In this document: positions 1-10,864 of the stretch, piece by piece | Layout: the number at the start of each line of letters is the position of its first letter | How positions within the stretch are numbered: position 1 is the stretch's first letter | Source of the DNA: Alentia gelatinosa | Lineage: Eukaryota > Annelida > Polychaeta > Phyllodocida > Polynoidae | Length of the DNA: 64,000 nucleotides | Reading direction: 5' to 3' | Assembly: GCA_950022655.1 (NCBI GenBank) | Contig: OX465588.1 | Span: 26,831,525-26,895,524, forward strand | Notes under the pieces: generated by a model | Told to the model about the DNA's origin: nothing | What the model saw: only the letters and a program-made list of their open reading frames with translations | The model's database searches: none | Translations under genes and position numbers: made by a program

Positions 1-935
1 TGTTTTGATGAAATCGATTTATCAAAATGCCTGCTTTTTCCTGAATTTAGAAACTCAAGTTGCACAGACATATGTGACTAATATGTAAAGCTGGCTCTAT
101 ATTCCTATATGATCTAGAGTCTTGAAGATGGCCAGCACCGCTACAGTATGATATAAATATTGATGAAAATGAATCATTTGGGAGCGTGTGTCCCGGTTAT
201 ACGTCAGAACATCGAGCGCTGTTCTGTGGCGGATTTGTCCAGTAAAAGTGTCCCATCTGCACATTTTCCGCATAAGGGAGCCATCCCGCCGCCGCCCACC
301 GCATGATCGAGGGCTCACATGATTTATAGCACTCTCGTAAAGTGAATCCTCGTTATAAGTAACTAAACTCGGCTTTCAAAAATCACATCATAAGAATGAT
401 ATATCACTATAAATCCAGGACACTTTAACAGAATAATAGAAGTAGTGCTAGAATAGTTCTCTCCCATGATTATACGTATTTCTGACATTATTGTGAAGTT
501 ATTATATGTTAGGCCTTTTGAAATCAGCTGATTGCTCCACATGGGCCACAGGGCCTTTACCAATGTTTCAATGCCAAGTCTATGTTGATGGGACTCGAAT
601 CTATTCATACATTCTTATATTACAATGCACAATTCTATGCAAAGAATATTGTTGTTATACCATAATTGATCACAACCCTAGTCACACATCAGCAATCCTT
701 CACAAATGGTGCATCATGCACTCATTAAAAATGAAACATGTAGCTTGGCTCCTACCAATTCACAAGACAAGTCCATACAATATGCATGATTTCACTGTAA
801 CTTTGAAGCAATCAGCTATGATAGTTAGGTTGAGGGAATCGTATTGTGTATTGACTCCTTTCAAATTGTTGATCAATAATGACTAGCTTACTTTTCATTA
901 GCTGACCTTAATGTAACCTTTTTTATAATTGCTAG
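1..935. other. Upstream non-coding sequence, probably intronic
   Basis: AT-rich sequence without a convincing exon, RNA gene or recognised repeat. Short open frames here lack splice context and protein-like composition. Because the exon that follows begins in phase 1 behind a normal acceptor, this stretch is probably an intron of the kringle gene whose first exons lie outside the window. Confidence 0.5.
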
Positions 936-1178
936 GGACATTGGTGTGTAGGATTGGCAAAGGAAAGACATATATGGGTACGTTATCAGTGACAACCACT
1001 GGACAAAGATGTTACCACTGGGTTGATACTGACTATACAAACCCCAATAAGTACCCAGATGCAAGCATCGCAGCGGCACAGAATTATTGCCGAAACCCTG
1101 ACAGCTCTTGGAAACCATGGTGTATGACAGGGGATGATGATTGGGGATATTGTGATATTCCAGAATGTAGTGAGCTAG
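936..1178 (+). CDS. Kringle-domain exon of a gene starting outside the window
   Basis: A single exon encodes one complete kringle domain, a disulfide-bonded extracellular protein-binding module. The acceptor (polypyrimidine tract then AG at 934-935) and donor (GTAAGT from 1179) leave 243 bases, 81 codons, in symmetrical phase 1-1, the usual phasing of shuffled kringle exons. All six kringle cysteines are present: CRIGKGK, RCYHW, NYCRNPD, PWCM, YCDIP and ECSE, with the hallmark NYCRNPDSSWKPWC core. The domain must be secreted or face the outside of the cell. No signal-peptide exon is visible upstream, so the gene start is probably before base 1; the following exons are unidentified. It is closely similar to the kringle exon at 15992-16237, which suggests tandem gene duplication. 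The exon call is firm; the identity of the whole protein is unknown. Confidence 0.88.
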
Positions 1179-2457
1179 GTAAGTTGCATTTAAGATATTT
1201 TGTTTTCAACTAATTCAAGGTGTAATAACCAGTATAGATATTTAACAATACAAAGATATTTCATCCAATTTACATATAATTCCTTTATCTTTTAATTCTG
1301 GAAGAGCAATGCCAGGCTTAGTAATTAGATATTTGTCAATAATATTTGATGAAATAATAGTTGATGATAAGAGAGTTGTTGATAAGTATTTGCTAGAATA
1401 GTTGATTTAAAGGATTAAAGAGAGTTATGATCATAATAAGAATAAACCTTTCTTGTATTTGAAAGTTAGGAGAGTTACCAAAATCTATGTTGTGTCTCAG
1501 TGTGGTGTATGAAAGTGAAGGGAAAGTGAAATGTGTGTTTGACGATAGAGGGCAGTTGTGTGGTGAGAGTATATGTTGCATAATTTTCCTCCAGCACGTG
1601 AAAATGATACACACTCCCTATATTCAGCTATCTGTAAAATTTACATGTATGTATACTATTATGATATACCATTATTACTACTTTATTCTGCGCCATATAT
1701 GTATTATAGTTGACCTGTCTTTTGACTATTATTACTAGTACCTATGTATGTTCCATGTATTAGTCTTAAGGAAATACAGATGAAAGATCGTCACTCTATG
1801 TGATGAACTCTATAATGTCAATAAACTTTACTTTATCAACAACAACAAAATATTATTTCTGTTAATGAAATCTATCAATTGTTGATTGCTAGCCCTCCCA
1901 GTACTCATCCTTGATGCACCTTTGCATATAATAGGCATCTGTAATAATTGTTGTGTCATTTCTGTCAATGAAGAAAGAGAAGTGTCCATTGCCAGCCCTC
2001 CTCATATCCCTCCATGATGCACCTTTATAAACAAAGAAGAAACCTATGAGGAACGCACAAAATATATCAACACTGTATCCTCTTATTCCTATTAATCTTC
2101 TGGTCAGTTGTAAAAGTACATAGTTACAATCAGTAACAATCTTTTCTATTGTACAAGACCTTCCATAGCACCAGAGGCTGTTGAATCAACGAGTCTTTCT
2201 CTAGACTCGTTGGTTGAATACACTGCCCTTCTGTCCAGTCTGTAAGTGTTGGTAAGGCTCATTAGTACTACAGCAGGTGCTAAGAATATTCAGAGCTTAG
2301 AAATATAAACATACAATATGACAAAAATCTATGGCCAATGACCCATAGCATGTTTCTTATGAAAGGTAGGTGGGAGGCATCATATAGCATCTAGATCTAT
2401 GAATATATAGCTGGGAGAATTGCATTCCATCTCTTTCAATATCAATATATTTCTGTT
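1179..2457. other. Intronic/intergenic sequence, no gene seen
   Basis: AT-rich DNA after the kringle donor. No exon, structured RNA or recognised mobile element could be supported. Confidence 0.5.
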
Positions 2458-2643
2458 TACAATAGAACCCCATCAGACACCCTTGTAAGTGGACAGTTTT
2501 GCTGGGAACACGAGTTTTGCCCACTATTAGATATTCATTTTAATCTCGTGTAAGCAGTCATTTTGGCCTGGAAAGGAGGATGTCTGTAAGTGGACACATT
2601 GACTGGGAATGGAGAGTGTCCGCTTATGCAGGGTTCCACTGTA
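2458..2643. mobile_element. Short pogo-like MITE with TA flanks
   Basis: About 186 bases bounded by TA, with imperfect inverted ends. The left end reads ACAATAGAACCCCATCAG and the right end, read inward on the opposite strand, reads ACAGTGGAACCCTGCATAAG. Both continue into copies of a 'taagtggaca' or 'cgcttatgcaggg' motif. Ends of the type CAGTRGAACCC and a TA target are typical of pogo/Tigger-like (Tc1/mariner superfamily) non-autonomous elements. No transposase is encoded. Related sequence occurs at 43126-43538. Confidence 0.6.
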
Positions 2644-4335
2644 TATATCATAAATTTGATATATTTTATATTGATTATTTATAGCATTTAACAGCTCACA
2701 GAATATATTTCGAGATAAATTATGAAGCTAGATTCTCCTGCGATGCAATGGCTCTAATTATTTCACGAAACATATGTTCATATTTTTACTAACACCAGCC
2801 TTTCATAGATATGAAACCATAGAAATCCCATGCAGAATTGTGTACACTTGCATATTACCTACTCAAGAGTTATGTGAAGAGATATTCGATGAAAATGTAT
2901 TTTTTACAAATTTGACCCAAAAAATATAAATGAAAGATAATGGAAAGACCACATAGTAAGTTAAGAACGTTGTAGAATCTGTCCTTATATGACGTCAATG
3001 TCAAAGAGGTGATGTCTATTCCATTCCAATCTCGTTCTGCCTTGATTGATCTTTTTCTGTTGCAGTGCAGGCACGTGTGGAAAACATATGCAATGTTCAG
3101 TGTTGCCTGGAAGCCTGGCCTAGTTAGACTATAAGCCAGGTAACGGGTCCCATTTATACAGTGCATTATTGGTAACGCCTCCTGGTTCCCCGGTAGTCCG
3201 CTAGAGGGCTCGGCGGAACTAGGTGTATGACAAGCGGATACCAGCCATACCACAAGGCTGGTTCCTGGGGTATCCCCTAGTCACAGGCGGGCACCAGCCA
3301 AGGTTGAAGGTCATGCCTGTGGAACCCGTTACCTACCCCTTATTCATATGGGTAGGGAACCAGTCTATGTTCAGTGAAGCATATCAGAGGGTCATGTTGT
3401 AGAGCAGGCATGCCCAATAAAACATTCTCCTGGATCCCATGACCATAAAGTCTGGGCAATGGAAAGTTGTCTCACAGGTATAACGTAAAAGCCCATGAGG
3501 GTTCATTAGTCCAAAGGTTTTTAACTTTGTCTTATGTTTTTATCAATTTCTGCAAAGTAAGGTACATTGTAGTTGGATATGAGTGTTACCATCAGTTCAG
3601 CAAACAAATACCTGCATATATGCAGAATATCCTTTTTAACATAGCGGAAGTTGAGTGAATACGACGATTTACAAAAGGAAGGCACATGGTTTGTCATACA
3701 TCTATATGTTACCCTTTCCAGACGAGCTGGCGGCAGGTAGGAGTAGCTCCAGGGGTGAGTATGCCACGAGGCAGTATGTCCCTCGAGGGCGAGAATGCGT
3801 TAAGGCATTCACGAAGGTTTCACTTGTCACGTGTCCTAAACAACCTCATAATTGATATGAATAACATTCTAAACAATTAATATCTTGTTATCAAAACATA
3901 TGTTCATATTTTAGAAAAACTCTTTAGTTTATTTTATTCTATTTTTTTTTTATTATTTATCCTGTAAATACATCGGGGCTGAGCCGGTATGAGTTTCCTT
4001 AGAGTCTTTTGGTACACCCATACTTTAACAGATTACAGTATCCAAAATTACAATCTGAATTCCTTGTTTTATAAATACTATACAAAAATATCAATCCGTT
4101 TCCAGTATAATATTCCTGTTAGTCCTGTATTTATTGACAAATGTTTGCATTCATCATAAATGCCTGTAGGCATCTTCGCCTCCCACGGGCATGGTGCCTG
4201 TACGCATTTTCATCAAGAATGGGTTAATGAAGCATTCATGTGTAATAACTGTCTTCGTACATGGAAGATATGTGGTAAAACCACCTATGAACATGAGACA
4301 GGGAGACTGTTTTCATGATATGATCATATATAACT
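2644..4335. other. Non-coding stretch with a small dispersed repeat
   Basis: No gene seen. A segment at about 3183-3216 (core CCGCTAGAGGGC then CGGCGG) recurs at about 19202-19235 (CCGCTAGAGGGCACGGCGG) in similar context (GGTTCCC upstream, ACAGGCGGG and ACCAGCCA downstream), so both are copies of one uncharacterised repeat. The remainder is AT-rich and featureless. Confidence 0.4.
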
Positions 4336-4339
4336 TATA

Positions 4340-4690
4340 GGGAGCCAAAGTGAACCTGCTGAAACCACAGATACCCGTTTACAAAACACCATTTCCTGAT
4401 ATAGGCGCTCAGTACTTTGACTATGTAGGTTCGAGATTAGATGTGTCATTCTCCAATCTTTTGGATCCATATTTTTTTATAAACTTACAACTGTCATCAT
4501 AGCTTCGAGACAGAGTTATTCAGAGACAATAGTAGTAAACTAAACTTCAAAAGTAACAAACGTGACCAAAAACAAAATTCTAGCCTGAAACCCCCATAGG
4601 TTTAGCACTAAGCCCCCATCTTATTGGCCACCGGAAAGGGTGTTTTGAACACAGGTATCTACCGTTTTAGCGTATTTCACTTTGGCTACC
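4340..4690. mobile_element. MITE family 1, copy 1 (GGGAGCC inverted ends, TATA target)
   Basis: A 351-base non-autonomous element flanked by TATA at 4336-4339 and 4691-4694. The ends are inverted: GGGAGCCAAAGTGAACC on the left, and on the right (read inward on the other strand) GGTAGCCAAAGTGAAAT. The interior is AT-rich and non-coding. A second copy lies at 26491-26840 with its interior in the opposite orientation. There is no transposase; the superfamily is not certain, although a 4-base TATA or 2-base TA duplication fits a cut-and-paste DNA element. Confidence 0.8.
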
Positions 4691-4694
4691 TATA

Positions 4695-5089
4695 ATGCCA
4701 AGATTTCAATGTCATACTTTGTGCAGTGCGTATGTTGTCGACGTTAGCCAGGCATTGTGCCTTGAGCTAATAATACAAGGAATCTGATTGGTTGATACTG
4801 TATCACATAATGACAATACTAGTACTTTGCCGAATTTCCAATAGGTGTCAGCAGCGGTGTACCTCAGAGAGGGTTTGTTACATTGGCCATTGCTTTGTAT
4901 CAAACATTATATATCTATGGCTGTATCAACTGCGTATACTGCCCGCTCCTTCCCATGGCGGATTTATACCCGTACGTTGCACTGTCGCGTACGGGGTATA
5001 TGATCATGTGACTGGATCAAATTTCACCATTTTTAGATATACTAGCGACTTCGTCGATTCCGAAAAGTATAAAAAAAATGAAATAACAA
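4695..5089. other. Non-coding stretch
   Basis: No gene or recognised element seen between the MITE and the tRNA-like sequence that follows. Confidence 0.4.
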
Positions 5090-5165
5090 ACTGCTGACTG
5101 CGGGTTTCGAACCCCCGACCTTCGCATGTGGAGGCGAAGACTCTGCCGACTGCTCCACAAAGTTA
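5090..5165 (-). repeat. tRNA-related sequence (SINE head or tRNA pseudogene)
   Basis: On the minus strand there is an A-box-like segment TGGAGCAGTCGGC and a B-box-like segment GGTCGGGGGTTCGAA at tRNA-like spacing, plus an anticodon-arm-like hairpin TTCGC/GCGAA. The loop is eight rather than seven bases and the acceptor strands do not pair, so this is not an intact tRNA gene. It most likely heads a tRNA-derived SINE or is a decayed tRNA copy. Confidence 0.5.
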
Positions 5166-5568
5166 TGTGATATTTCAAGGTCAAACAAAGGCACTGATTG
5201 GGTGGGGGAATCAGCGGAGTTTTTGAACTGCAAGTCCTTACAGCTCCTATTATTTCGATGACACAGGTATTTTGCCAGCAACCAGTGAAATGTGATCTCA
5301 TTGGTCTCACGAGAAAAGTAGATCAGAAAACTACATTACTAAACTTTGATTTCAGCATGGTTCGAAATATATCATAAGAGAAGAAGTATGTCTATGTGTA
5401 GATCGACCAAAAAGAAGTACTGCTTTGAGTTTTTCACTGAACGAGAATCTCACTCTCGTGGCCCTTCAGTCTCCAGGCATAGGTCTGGTTCACTCTGTCT
5501 CTATGTGCGGGAAGATCTCCAAGCGGATATTACCGAAAATTACACGTTTTATATGTGGTAGGTAATAA

Positions 5569-5719
5569 TACGAAAACAGGCTGACTCTCATCGTACGTGA
5601 AAATAGTTGGTGAAATTATTGATCACATACATCCCGATGTCATAGGCAGAGGGATGTGTTTGATCAATAATTTCACCGCGTAATTTTGACGTACGAAGAC
5701 AGTAAGCCAATTTCCGTAT
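5569..5719. repeat. Long near-perfect hairpin (foldback element 1)
   Basis: Two arms of about 65 bases are inverted copies of each other around a loop near 5635-5651. The arms share, in inverted orientation, GGTGAAATTATTGATCA, ACATCCC and TCGTACGT. No coding capacity. Similar-sized hairpins occur at 18731-18849, 48091-48232, 52339-52492 and 59978-60126. Confidence 0.75.
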
Positions 5720-7383
5720 ATAGCTTGATACCCTAATCACTTTTCTATATTTCTGAAATGTATGTTTTCCGGTTGAAATGATTTCTCTAGTGTCTCTCTA
5801 CGATATTTATTTGGAGTTATGCTACTACACCATCGGTACGCTCAAAGTTGCGGCATCTTTGTTTCCGATTTTCTAGTCAAGTGATATCATACCTCTTACA
5901 GTGTACACCACCTAGGTAGAGTTCAGGTATGAAAATGATATGGGTATGAGCGGGTAGTATTTGCAGGTGGTACACCTACAGCTTTATAATATGCTTTTTC
6001 AGAAGAAATGTTTTCCTGTCTTTTAAAGCCCTATACCTGAACGTTTGCCTGGATTTGTGCAGACATCAAGCAAAGATGGCAGTCTCCGTCTCGACTACAT
6101 TGACGGAGTGAGTTTAAAAACCCACACACCTATCGGGGTGTGGCCAGAGCCCCACACCTTGACAGTGGTCACTATGAAGAAGTCTACCCCTGGGGCCTGT
6201 TTTTCAGACAGTGACGCCTTTATTTGTAGTGATCACAAAAGAGTGACCAGTTGGGCGACCAAACCAGTCATCATGACCAAAAAGTGTTCCTCAGGCCCGG
6301 TCACTGTTCAGCTGTTATGATCACTGTTGGTCCAAGGCCCATTCAAAAACAAAAGCATGTCTAACATGTATATTACTCAATAGAAAATAGTCAAATTTGG
6401 GAATTAGATAAAACAGATATAGATAATTCATCGCAGTAAATATTGTTTCATTTGATCAGTGGAAGTGTATAAAATGAAATATGCCACCATTTGGGCTAAA
6501 TGGTCACAACTCTGGAACCCAAAACAGTGACCATGACAGTTTACCCCTCTAAATGGTCGCACATGTTATGACGACTTATCTCTGGAACCCAAAGGTCTCC
6601 AAACGGTGGGAAGGAGTTCCTGCCTCTGTTTGTTTGGAGGCTCAGATGGATTAGAACTATAATTTGAATTGACCAACAGATGACAAGCTTTCTGGAAACC
6701 AAAGGAGATTATTTCTTCTCACTGGCATGGGTTTTAAATCTCATTGAGCGATACTGTAAAGTCCTAAGGTATACTTCACAAGGATGCGTAGTGATCAAAA
6801 ACAACTCTGCGAGTGCATCGTTCATCGTTCATCATTCAGAAATGTTTAATAAAAAAATTTATTGAAAATCAAGAAGTTGTGGGATTTGTTCTGAGCTCGC
6901 GATTTACCAAATATGATGAATTTCTGTTTGTATATCTACGGATAACCATCTCCTGGATTTGAAAATTGTATCTTTTACCTCATTTGGACTATGTATGTAA
7001 TACCTGGGGCCCGTTTGATGATCTAGGAATGTATAGGAGAATCCTCTTCTGTACCTTGTACAAGGGTTACTGTTTAATAATTCATAAGTCTGTTTGCTAA
7101 AATAGGCCTAGCCGTCCATAAGGTCGTCAATAAAAATCGAATAAAGTTGACCCGCATCGTCCCAGGGTTTTTATGGCATACAGAAAAAAGTCTAAATGTA
7201 CGTTACTAGATTACTAAAACGGGCCACAGTAGGTGGGCTATAAGCAAGCAATTACCTGAAAGTAAGCTTTGCCCAAGGCTGTACCCATGAGATCATAACC
7301 TAAGCACTAACCTAAGTTACACTAGCCTAAGGTACAGCACTAACACGGCACTAACATTTCAGTTTACATATGTTTAATATCCG
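5720..7383. other. Non-coding or weakly coding stretch
   Basis: Contains one open frame (6063-6320, 85 codons plus stop) preceded by an acceptor-like TTTGTGCAG. Its phase 0 start does not match the phase 1 donor of the kringle exon upstream, so it is not assigned. An AATAAA lies near 6847. Nothing else is supported. Confidence 0.35.

Positions 7384-7411
<28 letters not shown>
7384..7411. repeat. (TA)n microsatellite
   Basis: A run of alternating A and T immediately upstream of the retrotransposon end. Confidence 0.9.
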
Positions 7412-7414
<3 letters not shown>

Positions 7415-7425
7415 CTTCCTTGGGC

Positions 7426-7528
7426 AAATCTGAACCCAACCAAGGCAGGAGTGGCGGTAAATAATCTTTATTAATATCCAATTTATACAACAGATTGGAT
7501 AAGTACAGATAAATAATCAAAAAGACCG
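7426..7528 (-). repeat. Split direct repeat B2 of the Ngaro-like element
   Basis: 103 bases matching 7665-7767 with one difference. It is the terminal member of the 3' B1-A2-B2 block of the element. Confidence 0.92.
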
Positions 7529-7551
7529 AGAGAAGTGAGAGAAGAAAAAAT

Positions 7552-7664
7552 TTTCCCAGTCCGTTCTCGAAGAGCGCCGGTGAAGAAGATAAACGGGGCC
7601 TGCGCAGTGGGGTCTTGTGGATTTACCCGGATAACTTCCGCTAAGCGCTGGAGTTATCCCGCCC
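7552..7664 (-). repeat. Split direct repeat A2 of the Ngaro-like element
   Basis: About 113 bases matching the 5' end of the element (11846-11960) with one base difference. It lies between the two B copies, as expected for split direct repeats used to regenerate a complete circular template. Confidence 0.92.
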
Positions 7665-7767
7665 AAATCTGAACCCAACCAAGGCAGGAGTGGCGGTAAA
7701 TAATCTTTATTAATATCCAATTTATACAACAGATTGGATAAGTACAGATAAATAATTAAAAAGACCG
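7665..7767 (-). repeat. Split direct repeat B1 of the Ngaro-like element
   Basis: 103-base copy of 7426-7528. It begins immediately next to A2 and lies just 3' of the tyrosine recombinase frame. Confidence 0.92.
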
Positions 7768-7783
7768 CCAAACCGCCAAACGA

Positions 7784-8830
7784 CTAAAGAAAAAGGGTTT
7801 CAGAAATCTTTGAGTCAGACTCAACTCTGTCCATGAGTGACTTCGACAAATATTGGTACACACAGTCACTGGCCCAGTCACCCCTAACTTTGATATCAAA
7901 TATCGGCAAACCGGCTCCAAATAACGCAGTCGCCCCCCCACGCCGAAGAGAGTGGGAAGTGTATCGTGGTAGAGCTAATCGTACACATACATCAGATAAT
8001 TTTTTAGCAAACCAGCTATAAGTACAGCGTTTCCAAGAACCAGCTTTAAAGTAACACAGAAGAAAAGAATCAGGGCCCGTGGGACCGGCAACTAGTCGTA
8101 CCCCTACATGGTGGCACACACAAAATTTAAGCTGAGGTACTCTAGCAAAGGGTTTCTGCAGCACCAGTTCGCGATTCTGAATAGTCTTAGATTTACGAAT
8201 ACATATTAAAACGCCCCATTCAAAAAACAAAACATCGTTTACTAAAATACGAGAGTCTTTGTCAAATAAATTTGACTTGCGTAATAGACCCCTAAAACCT
8301 AAAATAAGGGACAACCAAAAAATAGAATCCTCACTAGATGAAAAATCTGAGAAAGAAAAAATCACATTTAAATGAGCAATAGTTAGAGGCGGAGCCTGAA
8401 CACAAACATCATCCAGGCAGCGCCTGATACCCTTGAGGGTTGATACAATTAGGAAATCAGCAGGTGATACATGAGCAAACCCATTCATTTTATGTAAGGT
8501 CCACAACGCAGACAAATAGTTCTGAATAGAAGAGTACGATAGCGTTTCTGCCATATACGCAAGATAAATACAAATAACATCAACAGTAGCAGGTAACGGA
8601 GAAAAGTCATAGGTCTCACAGAAACGCAGATAGTGTCGCCACTGTGACTTGCGGGTCCTAATCGTGTTCGGGGCCATCCAGGTGCTTTGGTAGAGCCTCA
8701 CTTCGTCGCGTAGCTCCTGAAGGGCTGAAACAGCATAGAGGCACGGAAGGTAAAAAACTACCCAGGGGAGGCACTTTGTTAGTCGACAGGCGTGACAAGT
8801 AATCAGGCAAAACATTAACTTCAGAGGCAA
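7784..8830 (-). CDS. Tyrosine recombinase (integrase) of the Ngaro-like element
   Basis: Encodes the tyrosine recombinase that replaces the DDE integrase in this class and inserts a circular DNA intermediate by site-specific-type strand exchange. In the 348-residue open frame the catalytic set is visible: Arg in LGFRGLLRKSN (about 180), HSLRRGG (His about 293, Arg about 296), Trp in GDWASD (about 319) and the nucleophile Tyr in VYQYL (about 327). An N-terminal SAM-like core-binding region precedes it (KSQWRHYLRFC through SIQNYLSALW). The first 50 or so residues lie over the end of the RNase H frame in another register and are probably not the true start; TIRTRKSQW is close to where homologues begin. 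No internal stop is seen in the catalytic domain, so this module looks intact. Confidence 0.92.
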   Translation of the reverse strand: MPLKLMFCLITCHACRLTKCLPWVVFYLPCLYAVSALQELRDEVRLYQSTWMAPNTIRTRKSQWRHYLRFCETYDFSPLPATVDVICIYLAYMAETLSYSSIQNYLSALWTLHKMNGFAHVSPADFLIVSTLKGIRRCLDDVCVQAPPLTIAHLNVIFSFSDFSSSEDSIFWLSLILGFRGLLRKSNLFDKDSRILVNDVLFFEWGVLICIRKSKTIQNRELVLQKPFARVPQLKFCVCHHVGVRLVAGPTGPDSFLLCYFKAGSWKRCTYSWFAKKLSDVCVRLALPRYTSHSLRRGGATALFGAGLPIFDIKVRGDWASDCVYQYLSKSLMDRVESDSKISETLFL

Positions 8831-9281
8831 TATGAGAACAAGACAACTGAAAATTGAAAATTAAACTCAACCAAAATAATTCACGAAGCCAGAACATGGC
8901 TCGAACGCTACGGGACCTGCCCGTATTTATCATACACACAACCTGCGTGTTGTCACTCAAAAAATGAATTTTAAGATTCCTCCAGGCATCCTCCCAACGC
9001 AGGGCGGCACACACGACCGGCCACAATTCAAGTACATTAATGTCTAGAGATGGTGAATATTCCGTCGGACCCAGCGAAAAATGAGCTGGAGGAAAAATAA
9101 TTTGAGTAGAAGGATCGGGGACCCAAACCCCGGCCACCCAATCCTGACCCCAGGTGGAACCAAACCCTGATAGGGAAGAGTCAGTACTAACTGGTTCAAA
9201 GGTATGAGGCTCTACCACCATCATAGCTGTACCATTGCAAATATGTAGAAAACTCTCCCACCACCTTAGGTCCTCAAACAA
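8658..9281 (-). CDS. RNase H region of the Ngaro-like element
   Basis: A 207-residue open frame with DIRS-type RNase H features: VSTDSSLSGFG (first catalytic Asp), NVLELWPVV (Glu), FLSDNTQVV (second Asp) and a terminal NVLPDYLSRL. RNase H removes the RNA strand after reverse transcription. In homologues the domain is fused to RT in one polypeptide. Here it is in a different register from the RT frame, the break lying at the C7 run 9361-9367. Its 3' end overlaps the recombinase frame by about 170 bases, a normal overlap for this class. Confidence 0.87.
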   Translation of the reverse strand: MFEDLRWWESFLHICNGTAMMVVEPHTFEPVSTDSSLSGFGSTWGQDWVAGVWVPDPSTQIIFPPAHFSLGPTEYSPSLDINVLELWPVVCAALRWEDAWRNLKIHFLSDNTQVVCMINTGRSRSVRAMFWLRELFWLSLIFNFQLSCSHIASEVNVLPDYLSRLSTNKVPPLGSFLPSVPLCCFSPSGATRRSEALPKHLDGPEHD

Positions 9282-9316
9282 CCAAGGTGGAATTTTGCAG
9301 GTAGAATCCCAGTTGT

Positions 9317-10690
9317 CTAGGGAATTGCAGAGGTTGATAATCTGACGAGTAAATGTTCGACCCCCCCGACCACAGTACTCGCATGTGAAAGGGACACGGC
9401 CAGCCTTTGAAGTTCACGTTTTGAACAGGATTTCCTTTTTGAAAATTCAGACACGCATTCTTTAATTTTTACAAGTTTACACTCTGGAAGACGGAGCTCC
9501 ATGGACACTGAGTCAATTTCAATACCTAAGTATATCACCGAAGTTGAGGGGGAAATTAATTTTTCCTTTGCCACCTGGAACACCACATGTTCTAAAAGTG
9601 CTATCAATACTGACGAGGCGAGCGAACAGTCCTCGAAGGAAGAACCAATGATGATGAAATCGTCAATATATCCGAAAACTCTTTTGAACCCTCTACGAGC
9701 CATACATCTAACAAGAAATTCTGTGAATTGCGTGAAAATATATGGGGCACACCGCGCACCGAAACAAAGACAGTTGTCTGTAAGAAACGTCCCCATGCCA
9801 TTGACGTCCCAAAGGAGACCTTGCACTTTTCTGTTTTCCGGGCAAATATTGATAGACCGGTACGCTGACTTAATGTCAATGACAGACATAAAATCCCACG
9901 TACACAACTGGGAGGTTACATCATCAAGGCTGACATATGAAAAAGTTTTACAAGTGTCATGCATGAAATTGTTCACTGAAAATAAATCAGGCCTGCTACA
10001 GTCCGTGATAGGCCTGATTTTCCCTGTTGGTTTTATCACAGCACCCAATGAGTGCACACACTGTGGGGGAGAATCCACAACACTTAGCTTACCCTCGGCC
10101 AGCTCTGTATTTACCAGAATGTCCATCTGAGATTTGGCACTGTCCGATAAAATAGAAGGGTAATTCGCACAAGAATAAGTCTCGGAAAACCCTGTGTCTA
10201 CTATTTGCACACCTTGTGAGACAGCATTGTAAATGTAGTCCGCATTGACATCGATTCCGCGAGTGTGGCAGTAGGCCTCACGGTACACATTGCACGGCCT
10301 AAGTTGACTCATAACCCCCGCTAAATCGTGTCCCTGACAAGTATCGCCCACACAAAAGGTAGCGGCGGAAACGTCTACACAATCCACATACCAATCAGGC
10401 GAGAAATAGTCTGTGACTTCCTTCTGGAATTCAGGATCAGCCGAAATGTCCGCTGCTTCGCCTTCAAAACAGTGCCACCGGAAGTGGTCGCCGCCATCTT
10501 TGAATTCGGCAGTGAATGAGTCTGGAGCTTGTACCTGGTTAGTTCCAAAGTCCAAGAGACCTGCTGGTTCCTCAAAACACACATCATGCGACAATTCAGA
10601 CTCAGGCACATCAAGATAATCCTGAAAGGAATAATCATTCGTCTCAAAACACACCAGACCATCAAAAAAAGGGTTGCCATAAATATCCAT
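9317..10690 (-). pseudogene. Reverse transcriptase of the Ngaro-like element, frame broken before RNase H
   Basis: A 457-residue open frame carrying the RT fingers and palm. Visible motifs are KPTGKIRPITDCS (about 220-235), SVIDIKSAYRSI with the motif A Asp (about 272), and the catalytic YIDD box in VFGYIDDFIII (about 341-344). The frame runs to the thumb region and then ends at 9317, shortly after a run of seven C on the plus strand (9361-9367, G7 on the coding strand). Past that run, RT/RNase H homology continues in another register, into the frame that holds RNase H. This is a one-base indel, a sequencing error in a homopolymer, or less likely a programmed frameshift. The first 100 or so residues precede the RT core and are not recognised. 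Confidence 0.85.
9361..9367 (-). other. Homopolymer at the RT/RNase H frame break
   Basis: Seven consecutive C on the plus strand (G7 on the coding strand). Upstream the RT register is open; downstream the conserved reading is in a different register. It is the most economical site for the break. Confidence 0.7.
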
Positions 10691-10864
10691 TTGCTACTGC
10701 CCTGTAACAATGGACGCCAGGCTTCCGTCGAGCGCACGCGGATCCCCAACAGAGCCCTATTTTGTTGACTTAGGGCAATCAGGAATCTTGTGCGAACCTC
10801 CGCACGTACAAACATGCTTATTTGGGCACGAGGAACCCTTCGGACAGACCCTACCTTCATGGAA

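Noticed and set aside
5090..5165. Functional tRNA gene on the minus strand
   Set aside because: Eight-base anticodon loop and unpaired acceptor strands; kept only as a tRNA-related repeat.
5346..5561. Open frame after an acceptor-like TTTCAG that continues the kringle phase
   Set aside because: The phase fits the kringle donor, but there is no recognised domain, no donor in a usable phase, and the stop follows directly; evidence too thin.
6063..6320. 85-codon frame after a good acceptor, looks like a terminal exon
   Set aside because: Starts in phase 0, which no visible upstream exon supplies, and no domain was recognised.
9501..10130. Plus-strand 209-codon frame
   Set aside because: Antisense shadow of the reverse transcriptase.
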